A DNA stretch of 64,000 nucleotides from Triangularia verruculosa (Eukaryota > Ascomycota > Sordariomycetes > Sordariales > Podosporaceae): the NCBI GenBank assembly GCA_033296885.1, contig MU863977.1:1-64000 (forward strand), written 5' to 3'. Below, in pieces: positions 23,100 through 34,235 of the stretch (positions are counted from its first letter, which is position 1; every line of letters starts with the position of its first letter). The position numbers were made by a program, and so were the translations under genes. The notes under the pieces were generated by a model, which ran no database searches, was not told the DNA's origin, and saw only the letters and a program-made list of their open reading frames with translations.

Positions 23100-23180
23100 T
23101 GAAGTGGGTGAAAGCTACCTTACATACCTAGATACTTTACCCGCCCGGGGCTTGGTTGGCATTGGGAGAAAGACTTAAGC

Positions 23181-24257
23181 TTAGGGGATGCGACTCAGTA
23201 GGCTAGATTTCAACATATGGTCGCTTTCTCGCATCAACAGGGTCCGTAAGACAGGCATGCACACTGCCACAATGGTAATGGCACTTTCTGCAGTACCCAA
23301 TACCATCAACACTACAACGTGCTCTGAGGAAATGTTAGCTGTGTTCGGCCCAACCTTCGGGGTATTCATACCTGGCCCTGCATTTGGGCGGTTCACACTG
23401 TGAATAGCCAGAATCTTCATGAACGACGCAGCCCCGGCACTGCTCCCAGTTAGTCACCCTATCCATGAAAAGGGCAGTCATCTTGGGGGGGTGGGGGACA
23501 TACAAAACACCCATCCCCATGGCAATAGTAATCCCGATCTTCTCCTTTCGCTTCATCATCAATGGCCAGAATAGCTTGCAAGGCAACAAAGCGAGCATGA
23601 TATCCATCAGGCCAGAATATGCTATTGCCTTGGTTAGATTACCTAGGGTTCGATTTTGAGCCCAGGAGGCTTGACAGACTTACCAGCAACAAACATATTG
23701 TACCCATTCATCAAGCTGATCGGCATGCATTTCCCTCCTGGGACCTCCTGTCTCCATATCCTATCCAAAGGCCAGCAATGGGCCCACTGTATGATGCAGC
23801 TCCCCGCAATGCAGATGTTTGTCGTCCATATCGCAAACCATACCAGCTTCTTGAGCCACTCTTCAGTCTCGGCCAATCTGAGCAAGGTAGCTGCAAACGA
23901 TGTCTTTGACCATGCCGCAGCGAGAATCAAGAAAAACCCGGCAACTGTGGACAAGAGTCTGGTTGTCTCTAGATTCTCTGGGTAAATACCGTGATGTGAT
24001 CGGCCAAATCCCAGTGTAGTGTCGACTGTCTGAAAGATACACCCCAGGATAAGGGCCATCCAAGAAGCGACAAGGATGTAGTCGTCCCACCAGAGACGAC
24101 GTCCGCGATGGTATTTTCCCCAGAGCCGGAGAGAGATGAAAATAGTGGCGTATCCAGCGAGGACCCATATTGCAAAATTGAGAATGGGGCTGTAGTCGTC
24201 AAACCTTTGCTTTGGCGTCGTGGCTGCGGGGGGGTTCATTTCTCTCAGTGAATCCAT
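23181..24257 (-). CDS. Pth11-like seven-helix membrane protein
   Basis: Fungal rhodopsin-like (Pth11/SAT4 type) integral membrane protein, a family of putative receptors with few known ligands. Four exons: 24257-23684, 23642-23504, 23439-23372 and 23323-23181; introns of 41, 64 and 48 bases; 307 residues. The family motif WWDDYILVASW follows the second loop; then come TM segments, the CWPLDRIW loop, MNGYNMFVAGNLTKAIAYSG, MDIMLALLPCKLFW and a last helix with AESAITIVAVCMPVLRTLL. No CFEM domain is present, and the C-terminal tail is short. The 41-base first intron is unusually small, but its junctions restore the family segment. It ends 81 bases from the amidohydrolase remnant and converges with it. 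Confidence 0.82.
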
Positions 24258-25053
24258 TGCGGTCCTAAAATCATGAGAGGTTCAAATCCAAAGCAGGTTA
24301 CACATCTAGATAGCAAGAACAAAATAGCCGCCCTGATGATGGCATTGATGATGAAGAGGCGAAGAGCTGGCTGATCAGGTCTTGGAGTTGAGGTCTTGGG
24401 CCCATCCCATGCGGGTGTGCTAGGTAGGTACCTACCTAGGCTGAAGATCATACCATGCGCCTCGAGTCGAAAACACCGTGCGATTGCTTCAAAAATCCGG
24501 GGTGTGTACCAGTTTTAGATTTACATGCATGATTGGAGACGAGGCAAGTTATGTTTCAGCATCGGCAAATCAGCAGTCATGGCCACCAGCATCCGATGTC
24601 GACTGGTCTCAACCCGCAAGACACAGCATTGTTCGCTACGCTGATATTCCCGCTCCGGATCGTCAGGTTCCTTCTTGGAAGCACCATGGGATGGTGGGAA
24701 GTGATTGTTACAAGCACACAGATGCTGCGCACAACTCAGGGATCTCGCTTATTCAGGGGCAAAAGGGGTAATGCTGCCGAGCAAGAGGTCTGTGCCCCCC
24801 ACAACTGCCGTGACCATGAAGCCATGTTGTTATCTTGCTCACGAAGCTCAGTGCGTACAATAGCAAGGTATTTTGAGAATCGCCCAAATGCGAACATCGG
24901 GTCAAAAAATCAATTCAATCCTTCCTCGAATGTCCAACGTGGCCATCGACAAAGTCGAGTACTGGCTGTATGTACTCCTTCCAACCGGTGATGCTGCGGT
25001 TCTGCCAGTTTTGCGTCAGCTCTATTCTCACAGCAACGGCCACAAGCGGTGTG
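24258..25053. other. Intergenic spacer with 20-base palindrome
   Basis: No gene. At 24420-24439 lies CTAGGTAGGTACCTACCTAG, a perfect 20-base palindrome and the best copy of the dispersed AGGT/ACCT motif in this window. It is about 160 bases upstream of the Pth11-like start codon. Confidence 0.6.
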
Positions 25054-26290
25054 CTAGGTACTTGCAATATACTTGAGGTCATACACGTGTGGTTCTCCTT
25101 CTTCATAGCATTCCAACACGGGAACACCCCTGTTTCTCAGCAGCTCTGCCATCCGGTAGCTCTGATCAATGCGCACGGCCTCATCGCCGCTCCCGTGCAT
25201 AAAAGCAGTGGGCGGATATGGTCGTTTTTCGTCCCTCAGCAGCACCCTATATGCAGACATGCTTTCAAGAAAGTCGACAAACTCTTCCTGGGTCTTGAAC
25301 TTCTCACGATGCATCACCCCCTTTCTTAATCCCTCCATGTCCGAGTTCAGTGACCTCCTCATGTGGAGCTCGGCCTGCAGTCTGATTCGCCTGTTGTACC
25401 TGAAGTCGGTGGCCCAGTACTGCTGTATCTGTCGCTCGGTGAGAATCTCCTGCTCGTTCCAGGCGAGTGCATCCGTTAAAATGTTTTCCGGGTTTCTATC
25501 CACAAGGAGGGCGTCCAGCTCAGCATCAGTGAACTCTCCTTTCCATGGTGGCGGATTGCCGGGCTTCCAAGGTTCAAACGGAACGCTTTCACAGAAATGA
25601 GGAATCGACAGAAAGTCCACGAGACCGTAGACATCAACCACTGCGGTAGGGGCAGGAGAGAGGTGGGCAGCCATCAGTGTGACCAGATGACCACCCGCTG
25701 ATTCACCAACGAGGACATATCTGTTCACGTCGACCTTGTCCTCTCCAAGGATAGAACCGAGATTGGAGCGAAGCCAGGATACAGACTCCAAGCAATCGGA
25801 TAGTTGGTCATCGATTCTGGCTTGGGGCGCCAACCGGTAGTTGTGCGAGACCAGATGATAGCCTCTGGATCGGAATCCAGGAGTAAGCCAAGGCAAGGGA
25901 GCAAAGTCTTGTTTCTCTCTTTCGTCAGCACAGTAAGTACACACAAGACAGGCAACACTTCAAGTGCTCAACTGTCTGTCGGGGGTTGAAAGCGGTGATG
26001 AAAACAACGATGACATACGGGCACCACCCAACCAGCCGCCTCCATGAGTCCTGATCAAAGGCTACATCAGCAGAGTCCTCCGGATGTTTGGACAGCTGGA
26101 TCCCAGTCAAGTAGTACCATATAACAAAGGGAGCAGGCTCCTCAACAGGTGGATCTGCAGGCCACACTCTGACAGACAATGTGACGCCGCTCTTGGACGT
26201 GAATTCGTGGTCCGTGAAACCGGGAGGTGCGCCAGGAGGTGCGCCAGGGGGCAAATCCAACTTCTCGATGGGAACCTCCATTGACGCCAT
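25054..26290 (-). CDS. Alpha/beta hydrolase, acyl/carboxyl esterase type
   Basis: Esterase-like alpha/beta hydrolase (HSL or polyketide/prolyl-type lipase branch) of 355 residues. Exons 26290-26118, 26050-26019 and 25916-25054; introns 67 and 102 bases. The tiny second exon carries the oxyanion-hole motif HGGGW (about 60-64) and completes a VIW-T-HGGGWLGGA strand. The nucleophile elbow is GESAGG with Ser at about 141; Asp in HGSGDEAV (about 313) and His in GEPHVYDL (about 345) complete the triad. No signal peptide, so probably cytosolic. The third-exon acceptor was chosen to keep frame and reads QKQDFAPLPWLTPGF. The substrate is unknown; detoxification or secondary-metabolite esters are possible. 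ATGs at 26290 and 26281 are both usable. Confidence 0.85.
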
Positions 26291-27920
26291 GTCGACACAA
26301 ATGCAATTCACAATCCGGTCATCAAGTCGAAAACAGTAAGGGGTGTAGGGTTGGAAATAACAACAGATTAAGGTGCAAACTCGAGTGAGGGGTTAGGCAG
26401 GAGGGAGGGGTCCCGAGGACCATGGATGGGCGCAGTCCGGAAGCAAAGATGGGTGTGGCCCACTTGCCATCCTGCCGATATCGCGGGGGTGTGAGTACCT
26501 AGGGAGGTACCAGAATGCCAAATTAGAGAAGGCATACCTCCACATGGATATTTACTAGGGCTTTGTGGTGAGTGTCTTGGGTTTGAGATGAATGGCATCC
26601 TTCCTCTTAAACTTTGTTGACTTCCAATCATCGATTCATTGTCTTGTCTTCGTTCTAAGGCTCGTATGGGGTTCTCTTCTACCTGGTGGTCATGTACCAC
26701 CAGCTGATTGTGGGCCAATTGCTTACAAGCCACTCTAGCGGTGCGTTATATTCCGAGAACAAATGTCATCTGGACTTGTTCCTAGGCTCTTTCGACCACG
26801 CCGCCAAGCGTCATGGCACCCCCCTGCTCTGCACTTTTACCACAACGCAAACACGTGGACAAGCAACGATCTTACCCCCAGTAAACAATTTTCCACCTCT
26901 CAGCGGTGCGGACCAAAAGGGTAAGAATGCGGAGGCTTTCCGGGTCCCGAACGGGAAGTCCAGGGGGCCTTGGCAAGTCCTCAATGCGACGGTTCAGGTT
27001 GCAAAATGGACCCGGTAGTTGGATTCTGGCTAAATACCCATGTGTTGCAGGCGTTGAAGATATCTACGAGGCTGGCTTGAGCGTTGATCTGTTGCTTAAC
27101 AGTCAATGCCTGATGTGACTGATGTCTTTGTTTGGCCGAATGGAGCCACGACGGAATTCCTGTTGGGCTCCGGTCCCATGCTAAACGGATTTCAGAAGTA
27201 CAGTGACAGTGCTAGACTGCTAGTCAGAATTTCGACATGCACCGAGTCGTTTGTATTCATACTCTGACAGCCAGAGCAAAACCACGCTGGCCCGACTGAC
27301 ACCATGTAAATGATCAGCAAGGAGAGCCGCCAGTACATTGTAAACAGTCACAAACCGGGTTTGCTCTCATTTAGATCCAATTACCAGACATTGCATAGAT
27401 CTAAATCGGCCGTTTTTCCCTGGGGCCATGGCGACTGACAACCGCTTCCAACCGCAGGTGTAACTCAACCATGTTCTTGGCCTACTACCAGGGAACACTA
27501 CCCCATGGGGGAGTCCAACTCTAGTACACTACGCTGTAGTCCAACCCAACCGGGTCCTGATTCAGGCTGAAAGTTTAAAAGGAACATTCCATGAGGCTTA
27601 CCGCCCATACATCTTTCTAAATGCAACCATCTTAGCGTGCTGATGAACTCGCAAGCATGGTGACCAGCCTCATCAACGCCACCAAGAGCGCCCTCGGTGG
27701 ATGGTAACGGCCTCTTCTCCGCCGAGAACCGAATTACGACTGAGGATGGGGGAGCAATATGTGACTTGGCGACGAGCTTCAACTTCCCGATCCGTTGTCC
27801 CGGACTACAGGTGGTGGCCATATAAAGGGAGGATGGCCTACCCGTCAACACATACCCGCTATACACGGGCCAAGGAGAAAGGCAGACCTCGATCACGCCT
27901 TCTAAACTTTGTCTTTCACC
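26291..27920. other. 1.6 kb divergent promoter region
   Basis: Upstream space shared by the esterase (minus) and the CE15 gene (plus). Holds a motif copy near 26498-26512, a CreA/CRE1-type core CTGGGG at 27420-27425 and a TATA box at 27821. No convincing gene. Confidence 0.5.
27821..27826 (+). promoter_or_regulatory. TATA box of CE15 esterase gene
   Basis: TATAAA exactly 100 bases before the ATG of the CE15 gene, followed by a short leader. Typical of highly inducible secreted-enzyme genes. Confidence 0.6.
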
Positions 27921-29363
27921 ATGGTCTCACAGACGGTAGCTTCCTCCCTCTTGGTTGTCCTCGGCGCCGCCGGTGTCAGGGCCCAGCAACGCCAAACACT
28001 CTGGGGCCAGTGCGGCGGTACCGGCTGGAGCGGCCCAACACTCTGCGTTGACGGCGCGTGGTGCAATCCTCAAAACCAGTGGTATCACCAGTGCATTCCC
28101 GGGAGCGGCCCGACTACCGCCCAGCCCCAGGTTCCTACCACTACTGCCAGACCTACTACGACACTCGTCACCTCGACCACTTCCTCCTCGGCGGGCCCTG
28201 TGGTGACCACCCCCCCTGTGACCCCTACCCCCGGCACTTGTCCGAACACGCCGTCGGGTCTAGGATCGCCTGTGGCCAATCAGCTCAACGACCCCTTTAC
28301 CTTCCACAATGGAAACAAGGTCACCAGCAAGGCCGACTGGGCCTGCCGCCAAAAAGAGATCTCCGAGCTTCTCCAGCGCTATGAGCTTGGAACTCTGCCC
28401 CCCAAGCCCAGCAGCATGACGGCTTCGTTTTCGGGAAGCACGCTCTCCATCTCGGTTTCGGAGGGTGGTAAGTCCATTTCCTTCACCGTCTCCATCAACA
28501 ACCGCCCATCCGGAGCCGGCCCGCACCCGGCCATCATCAACTTCGGCACCTTGGGCGCCTCGCTTCCCGTTCCGGCTGGTGTGGCCACCATCAACTTCAA
28601 CAATGACGACATTGCCCAGCAGCAGGGTGGTTCTTCCCGCGGCCGCGGCAAGTTCTATGATCTGTACGGATCCAGCCACTCGGCCGGTGCTCTCACTGCC
28701 TGGGCTTGGGGTGTATCCCGCATTGTCGACGCTCTTGAGCTCACTCAAGCTCAGACTGGCATTGACCCTACCCGCCTCGGTGTTACTGGCTGCTCTCGCA
28801 ACGGCAAGGGTGCCATCGTCGCCGGCGCTCTCGAGCCCAGAATCGCCCTCACCTTGCCCCAAGAATCCGGCGCCGGCGGCTCTGGCTGCTGGAGAATTGC
28901 CACCTGGCAGAAGAGCAACGGGCAGAACGTCCAGGACTCGACTCAGATCGTGCAGGAGAACGTCTGGTTCTCCCCCAACTTCAACAGCTACGTTAACAAC
29001 GTTAACCAGCTTCCATTTGACCACCACTTGCTCGCCGGTCTCATCGCTCCTCGCGCTCTCTATGTCATGGAGAACGTCGACATGGAGTGGCTCGGCAAGA
29101 TCTCCACCTATGGCTGCATGGGCATCGCCCGCAAGCAGTGGCAGGCTCTGGGCGCGCTCGACAACTTTGGCTACTCTCAGGTCGGCGGCAACAGCCACTG
29201 CAGCTTCCCAACCAGTCAGCAAGGCAGCGAGCTCAATGCTTTCATTGACAAGTTCCTGCTCAGAAAGAGCGGAGGCAACACCAACATCTTCAGGAGCACC
29301 CAGACGCACTCGAGCTTCAACCTCAACAACTGGAGCCCGTGGGCTGTTCCCACTCTGAACTAG
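27921..29363 (+). CDS. Glucuronoyl methylesterase (CE15) with CBM1
   Basis: Secreted 4-O-methyl-glucuronoyl methylesterase, which cleaves ester links between lignin and glucuronoxylan. Single exon, 480 residues. Signal peptide 1-21, then a family 1 cellulose-binding module (about 26-60; WGQCGGTGWSGPT, four cysteines), a Pro/Thr/Ser linker (about 61-105) and the CE15 alpha/beta hydrolase domain. The nucleophile is Ser292 in GCSRNGKGA, with Glu315 in LPQESGAGG and His426 in GGNSHC. This matches Cip2-type fungal enzymes in order and length. A TATA box sits 100 bases upstream, and a CreA-type core lies further up, fitting carbon-catabolite control. The start ATG follows CACC. Confidence 0.97.
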   Translation: MVSQTVASSLLVVLGAAGVRAQQRQTLWGQCGGTGWSGPTLCVDGAWCNPQNQWYHQCIPGSGPTTAQPQVPTTTARPTTTLVTSTTSSSAGPVVTTPPVTPTPGTCPNTPSGLGSPVANQLNDPFTFHNGNKVTSKADWACRQKEISELLQRYELGTLPPKPSSMTASFSGSTLSISVSEGGKSISFTVSINNRPSGAGPHPAIINFGTLGASLPVPAGVATINFNNDDIAQQQGGSSRGRGKFYDLYGSSHSAGALTAWAWGVSRIVDALELTQAQTGIDPTRLGVTGCSRNGKGAIVAGALEPRIALTLPQESGAGGSGCWRIATWQKSNGQNVQDSTQIVQENVWFSPNFNSYVNNVNQLPFDHHLLAGLIAPRALYVMENVDMEWLGKISTYGCMGIARKQWQALGALDNFGYSQVGGNSHCSFPTSQQGSELNAFIDKFLLRKSGGNTNIFRSTQTHSSFNLNNWSPWAVPTLN

Positions 29364-29725
29364 AGGACAAAGTAGAAATGGTGGAAGTTCTTGTATATAG
29401 TTAGTTGGCTAGACCTGCCAGGATTGGTGTCTGGCAATGAACATACCTTGTTATCATGTCAATGCTGTGCAATGTCGTGGTTACTGTTCCAGCACTGCTC
29501 GAAGGTACCTAAGGTGGGACCAACACGTGACGGTCAGTTGCCCCGCCTCCAAATCAGGTAACTACCGGTAAACTTGAACGTGCAATATGTTGGTTGCCGG
29601 CGGCAATCCCCGCCAAGCAAAACAATCACGAGATTGTCGATTACAACTTCAATTGATCATGTCGTCTTTGGATTTGTACCGTGCTCATACACATCAGCGA
29701 CTACGGTAACCCGCCTGCCTGACCA
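29364..29725. other. Intergenic spacer
   Basis: Spacer of 362 bases between two plus-strand genes. One AGGT/ACCT motif copy lies near 29503-29516. No gene. Confidence 0.45.
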
Positions 29726-30898
29726 ATGAACAGCCCACGGCTGTCAAGCCCGCTAGGGGCTATATTACGGCACAACCTCATCCACAGCCTATCGCTCCGC
29801 TACCTCCTCATCGTCCCGGTACTGTTGGCCATAGCAACAGCGGTTGTGCTCTTCCAGCACTCGGACACCAACATCTATATGCTTTACTCCCAGTGCCATG
29901 CCCGCTCTCGCGTCCCCTGGCTCAGCCATGTCCCCCTCCTCGGGACTCCATCCTGCTTCCTCGTCTCCTTCTTTGGTGAGGCCGCAGCCTCTCTCCGCAG
30001 CTCAGCCATCCTCTCCGTCATCTTCTCCTTTCTAGCCGGCCTCCTCACTGTGTCGACCGTCGAGGCAGCCAGAATTTGCAATGGCCCCTCCATCTTGATC
30101 GCCTATCCCACTGGATTGTGGCTTATCTTCGACCTCATTGGTGGCGCCTTTGTCTGGGAACTCATCATCATCCCGGCCTTCTTCCACCGCAGCCGCAAAA
30201 TCATCACATCCCGCCGCCAGGACCTTCCCATTTCCGACACTCTCTCAACCCACCCGATTCTTGGTGAATCGATGCGCCATCTCGCCAGGACCTCCGAGAC
30301 CTTGGCCATTCCTGTTGCCGTGGCCCTCGGTTTCGTTGTGCCCTCCGCCTTGATGCTGACTCACACGAGCCCGATCACGGTGCTCATCTGGCTATTGTTC
30401 CCAGTCTGGACAACCTTCTTCAGACAGTCGGTCCGTAAGCTCACCACACTGCCTCTGGCCAGGTGGAGCGAATCCTGGCAGGACTCTTTGCATCTCGAGT
30501 CCAGCACGTTGGCTTTGGCCAGGGTCTACCTTCTCCCGATCCTTTGCTCGGTTGTCTCTCAAATTCTCTTGTTGTGGAGCCTGTACCAGCCCGACGACAG
30601 GAAAGAGATGACGCGGTCGACGCTCAAGTTCATCACCATCGATGCCTTTTTTGTCGGGCTGACAGTCCTGTACTGGATCCTGGTCGAGGCGGGGTGGAAG
30701 GTGGCCGCCGTGATGGTGTTTACATCAACAGTGCTTGGTCCGGGCGCTGGTATCTGCCTGGGATGGGTCTATCGGGAGGCCACACTCAACCTCACGGGAG
30801 CCTCTGAAAGCGGAGTGACGGTTGTCGTGGTGGGTGGGGACCCCAGGGGGAGGGAGGAGGGGGCCGAGGCAGGTGAGGACACGCCCCTCCTTCGATGA
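29726..30898 (+). CDS. Polytopic membrane protein, AtmA/PaxA-like (tentative)
   Basis: Single-exon gene for a 390-residue protein with about eight hydrophobic segments. The N terminus has a helix ILLIVPV-like, followed by a loop with HARSRVPWLSHVPLLGTPSC and a long helix ending SFLAGLLTVSTVEAARICNG. The C terminus is soluble, Gly/Glu-rich, ending EDTPLLR, which resembles a dileucine sorting signal. The pattern recalls the AtmA/PaxA membrane proteins found in indole-diterpene clusters and their many relatives outside clusters. No prenyltransferase, P450 or other cluster gene is adjacent, so a role in such a pathway is not indicated. Membrane location is confident; function is not. Confidence 0.75.
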   Translation: MNSPRLSSPLGAILRHNLIHSLSLRYLLIVPVLLAIATAVVLFQHSDTNIYMLYSQCHARSRVPWLSHVPLLGTPSCFLVSFFGEAAASLRSSAILSVIFSFLAGLLTVSTVEAARICNGPSILIAYPTGLWLIFDLIGGAFVWELIIIPAFFHRSRKIITSRRQDLPISDTLSTHPILGESMRHLARTSETLAIPVAVALGFVVPSALMLTHTSPITVLIWLLFPVWTTFFRQSVRKLTTLPLARWSESWQDSLHLESSTLALARVYLLPILCSVVSQILLLWSLYQPDDRKEMTRSTLKFITIDAFFVGLTVLYWILVEAGWKVAAVMVFTSTVLGPGAGICLGWVYREATLNLTGASESGVTVVVVGGDPRGREEGAEAGEDTPLLR

Positions 30899-31400
30899 GA
30901 ATGACCGTCTTGTTTGTATACTTTCTGCAGCTATGATGTATGATACCTATGTCGAGATGAGCATTACGGCGGGATGGAGGGGACGAAGGAGTATGTAAGA
31001 AATTTGGACAACCGCTCCCATTGTCGCAATACAAGACTACGAAGAAAGCAGAACCCGGACGATCTTGGATAAGAGAAAAAATAACAGGGCTTCCCAACAA
31101 CTAACTCATTTTTCAACAGGGTGGCGCTTTTATTCAGCTACCACTGCTATCAAACGTGAAGAGTTCTCCAATCTTGAAGAGGTGAGGGTATCATCACACA
31201 GACCCGAGCCTCGCGCTAGTTGTTAATTACCTAATGGAAGCCTGCGTAGGCGTGGGTGAATGCAGAACGTGACCCCCACGATGCGGCGGATGGCGACATC
31301 AGCCCCCGGAATAACGTCAACATGGCTCACCCCATAAAAGCAAAAGAGGTCGCACTGACAAGACCGCAGGCTATCACACTATCTATACAAGCCTTCATAC
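30899..31400. other. Convergent 3' spacer
   Basis: Space of 502 bases between the convergent membrane-protein and zinc-cluster genes. No gene or repeat recognised. Confidence 0.45.
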
Positions 31401-33591
31401 TCACATATTCGTCCCTGTAAACTGCTGGCTAGGCCATCCACTCGGAAAGGTGGACCAGTCTATCCCGTACAGCTCCGGTCCAAAGTTGAACCCGTTCAAC
31501 ACCTCTTCAAACGCATTACTCCCCGTTGTCACACCGCTTGCGTGTGAAGGTGCCACAGGCGCCGATATTGGTGGATCTATGACGGCCAGGCTTGGCAATG
31601 TTATTGACGGGCCTGGTGTGGCTGGTACTGATGGCTCAAAGGTGAATTGAGTGGCTGGAGCTGGCATGATTTGTGGGTGGCCAGCGACTCTGGTGTTGAC
31701 GGCAGACTGAGAGACAGTCGGGGGAGGTTCAGTGCGAGTGCGGACCGGTGAGTCGGGTGCACTTTCTGGGAGCTGCAAACCGTGCGTAATGATCCGTTCA
31801 ATATCCGCTTGCTGATGTCATGTCAGTCATCTGGGGTCTCGCTTTGCCACTTGTTGGAGCTCTATAGACACTTACAATGCTGGCAGAAGCCGGTCCCGCG
31901 GTAGATTGCTGGGCGGCCCTCAAGCAAACGGCCGAAAGCTCCTGGACTCGTTCTAGGGTAAATGTCAGGTCACCAGTCCCAGTCCGAAGCCCGTGATACA
32001 GAGTCTTAGTGCATTGGAAAGCACAACCCGGTAGGTCCAGGTCAGTGACTGGGACACTGCTACCCAGGGTCAAGAGCTGCGCAAACATGTCTGCCATGGC
32101 TCTTGCGTGGTCGTAGCAACTCTGCCGGCTGCGGGCAACGAAGTTAGGATCCAGTTGCTGGAGCACGGAGGAAGGAAGCGCCTCGCGCAATCCATCCAGG
32201 AAAAGGCGGTACAGATCAAGATGGCACTGTCTCCACCAGACGTGTGTCATGACAAAGATGCCCAGCCTCGGTGAGTAGGTGCGCAAACGCAGATTGCCCT
32301 CGGACCATTTGAAGGATGGCGGTAAGCGTTCTTCGAACCCCTCCAGCTCGGTCAACAGCTCAGCGCACTGCAGAGGGAGGTTGGTTAGATCCTGCCGAGA
32401 CCACGAGGTGGTGGCCTGGGAAGTACACTGCAATATCCTCGCACGCATCCACTGGATACGCACATGCAGAGCCATGAACCCGAGGGCATCCGGCATGGGC
32501 GAAGTCCGCATGCCAGCTTCTGGTGGCGGTGGCCTCAGGGGCTCGGTGGCTTCTGGAAGGTCAAACTCAAAGTTCCTTTCGTTACAGGGCAAGTGAATGC
32601 GGATTTGGCGCTCGGCGTCGGGCCACAGAGCAACATCATGCTGCCCAGCTGAGATGGACGAGTCGATCATGTACAGGGACCACATCAGCCGACGGCGAGA
32701 CTCTCGCGCGAGGAAGCACAGATCGGGGTTCTCGTGGTTGAGTCGAAGGGCTGTGGCAAAGCGACTGGCAACCGCATGCAGCATGAAAGCACCCGAAAAC
32801 CTCCTTGAAAAGATGCGGTGCTCGACGGCAATCACCAGGGCCTGGAGACGGTAAATCGACGGCTTCTCAATCTCTGCCAAACACAAGGCCACAGCCTCTT
32901 CGATACACTGGTTTCCATACTCGCTCATACCTGGGCCCAGGTCTGTCAGCAAAGCCGTGATCGATATCAAAGCAAGCACAAGAGACCGGTCGAGCGACCC
33001 AGCATGGTATCGCTCCATCAGCGACGCCCGGTGCAGAAAGGAAAACTTGGGTATATGGTGCACATGGCGGAAGAAGGCATCAAAAGCGCGCAGCACCAGC
33101 TCCTCATCCGGCTCCGCCCGCGCAGCAGAAACGGGAGCAGGGCTGGCGGTACCGCTGGCAAAGGCGCTGCGTCCAGAGTGGGCGTCATCATAGGATGGTG
33201 AGTCTGGCGGATGGCCAGCGGCAGACGGCCCCGATGTTGGAGCGGGACTGTTCAGGGGAAGTGAGCGCTTTCCAGGGAGGTAGACGCAATGGAGGCCCTG
33301 GGCAGAGCAACGCTCGCAGCTGGGAGTCGAACCACTGCAGCGGGCCTTCTTCTCGTGGCAGTTCTGACAGGCGCGGCGAACTCGACGACGGGGTATTGCG
33401 ATGCGAGACACGGCAGCATCGGTCTGGACAACCTCGACTCCCAGATGCTCGTCATAAGAGCAGGCAAACCCAAGACGCTCGCAGTTGGTGCAGGTCCCCT
33501 TCCTGCCATCACAGCGGACCTTGCGAGCACGGCACGTTATGCACGTGTGGGCGGTGCGCTTCTGCTGTGTCCGGGGCGAGGAGGCACTCAT
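31401..33591 (-). CDS. Transcription factor with two Zn(II)2Cys6 clusters
   Basis: Nuclear regulator of 708 residues. Exons 33591-31876 and 31811-31401, intron of 64 bases. It carries two fungal zinc clusters in tandem: C17-C20-C27-C34-C37-C44 and C75-C78-C85-C92-C95-C102, both with the full six cysteines and basic residues between the second and third. A fungal-specific transcription factor middle domain follows from about residue 165 (FDAFFRHVHHIPKFSFLHR, ESRRRLMWSLYMIDS). The C-terminal exon is Pro/Ser/Thr-rich, an activation-type tail ending FTGTNM. Most family members have one cluster. It is divergent from the PARP gene (644 bases). Targets are unknown. Confidence 0.93.
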
Positions 33592-34235
33592 ACTCGGTAC
33601 CTGCGTATCAACCCCGCAAGTCTCAATTGGCGGAACTGGGTGGGCGGTTTGCGTTTGGCCGAGCGAGAAGATAACAAGCCAGGTCTCAGAATCACCTCAG
33701 GCATCTCGAGCTTGCTCTCTCCTGTGTGTGAGGGGACTTGGTGGGTTGTCGTGGCTGGCCGTCTGGTCAGGATTCTTCTAGAGTCTTGTGGAGTCTTCAT
33801 CCCGAGCCACTGACAACTCCGGAGTAGTCATCGGTTGTTCCCGGACCTTGGTCGGAGGCGACCCTAGGTGGGCTGATTGTTGCCGAAAAGCTGCCAGCCG
33901 CCGGTCGGCCCGTCTGTTCAGGCTTGGCGTTATCCTTTCACCATGGAGGCTGGGTGGTGCCTAACCGCCTGTGGGACTGCTGGGCCAGCTGCCTGCTTGG
34001 TGTCCCGTGATCTCGCGCGCTTTCCCTGACAGGGGCCATTGTTGCCTGCCCAACACGTCGCGCCTGCCAATCACACAGACAGCCACAGCAAAAGCTGATG
34101 GAATATAATTACAATTTAGGACCTGCTTTTCCTTCCGGCTTTCCTCCCGGTCTTGTCAAGTTGTGTCGTTCCATCTCGTTTACTCCCGTCTTTCGTCTTT
34201 GACATTCCATACTTTCATTGGCTCAGGATTTCGCA
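33592..34235. other. Divergent promoter region
   Basis: Shared upstream region of the zinc-cluster regulator (minus) and PARP (plus). CT-rich sequence precedes the PARP start. No gene seen. Confidence 0.45.

Noticed and set aside
28260..29309. 349-residue frame antisense to the CE15 esterase
   Set aside because: Shadow of the GC3-rich esterase exon; no family features.
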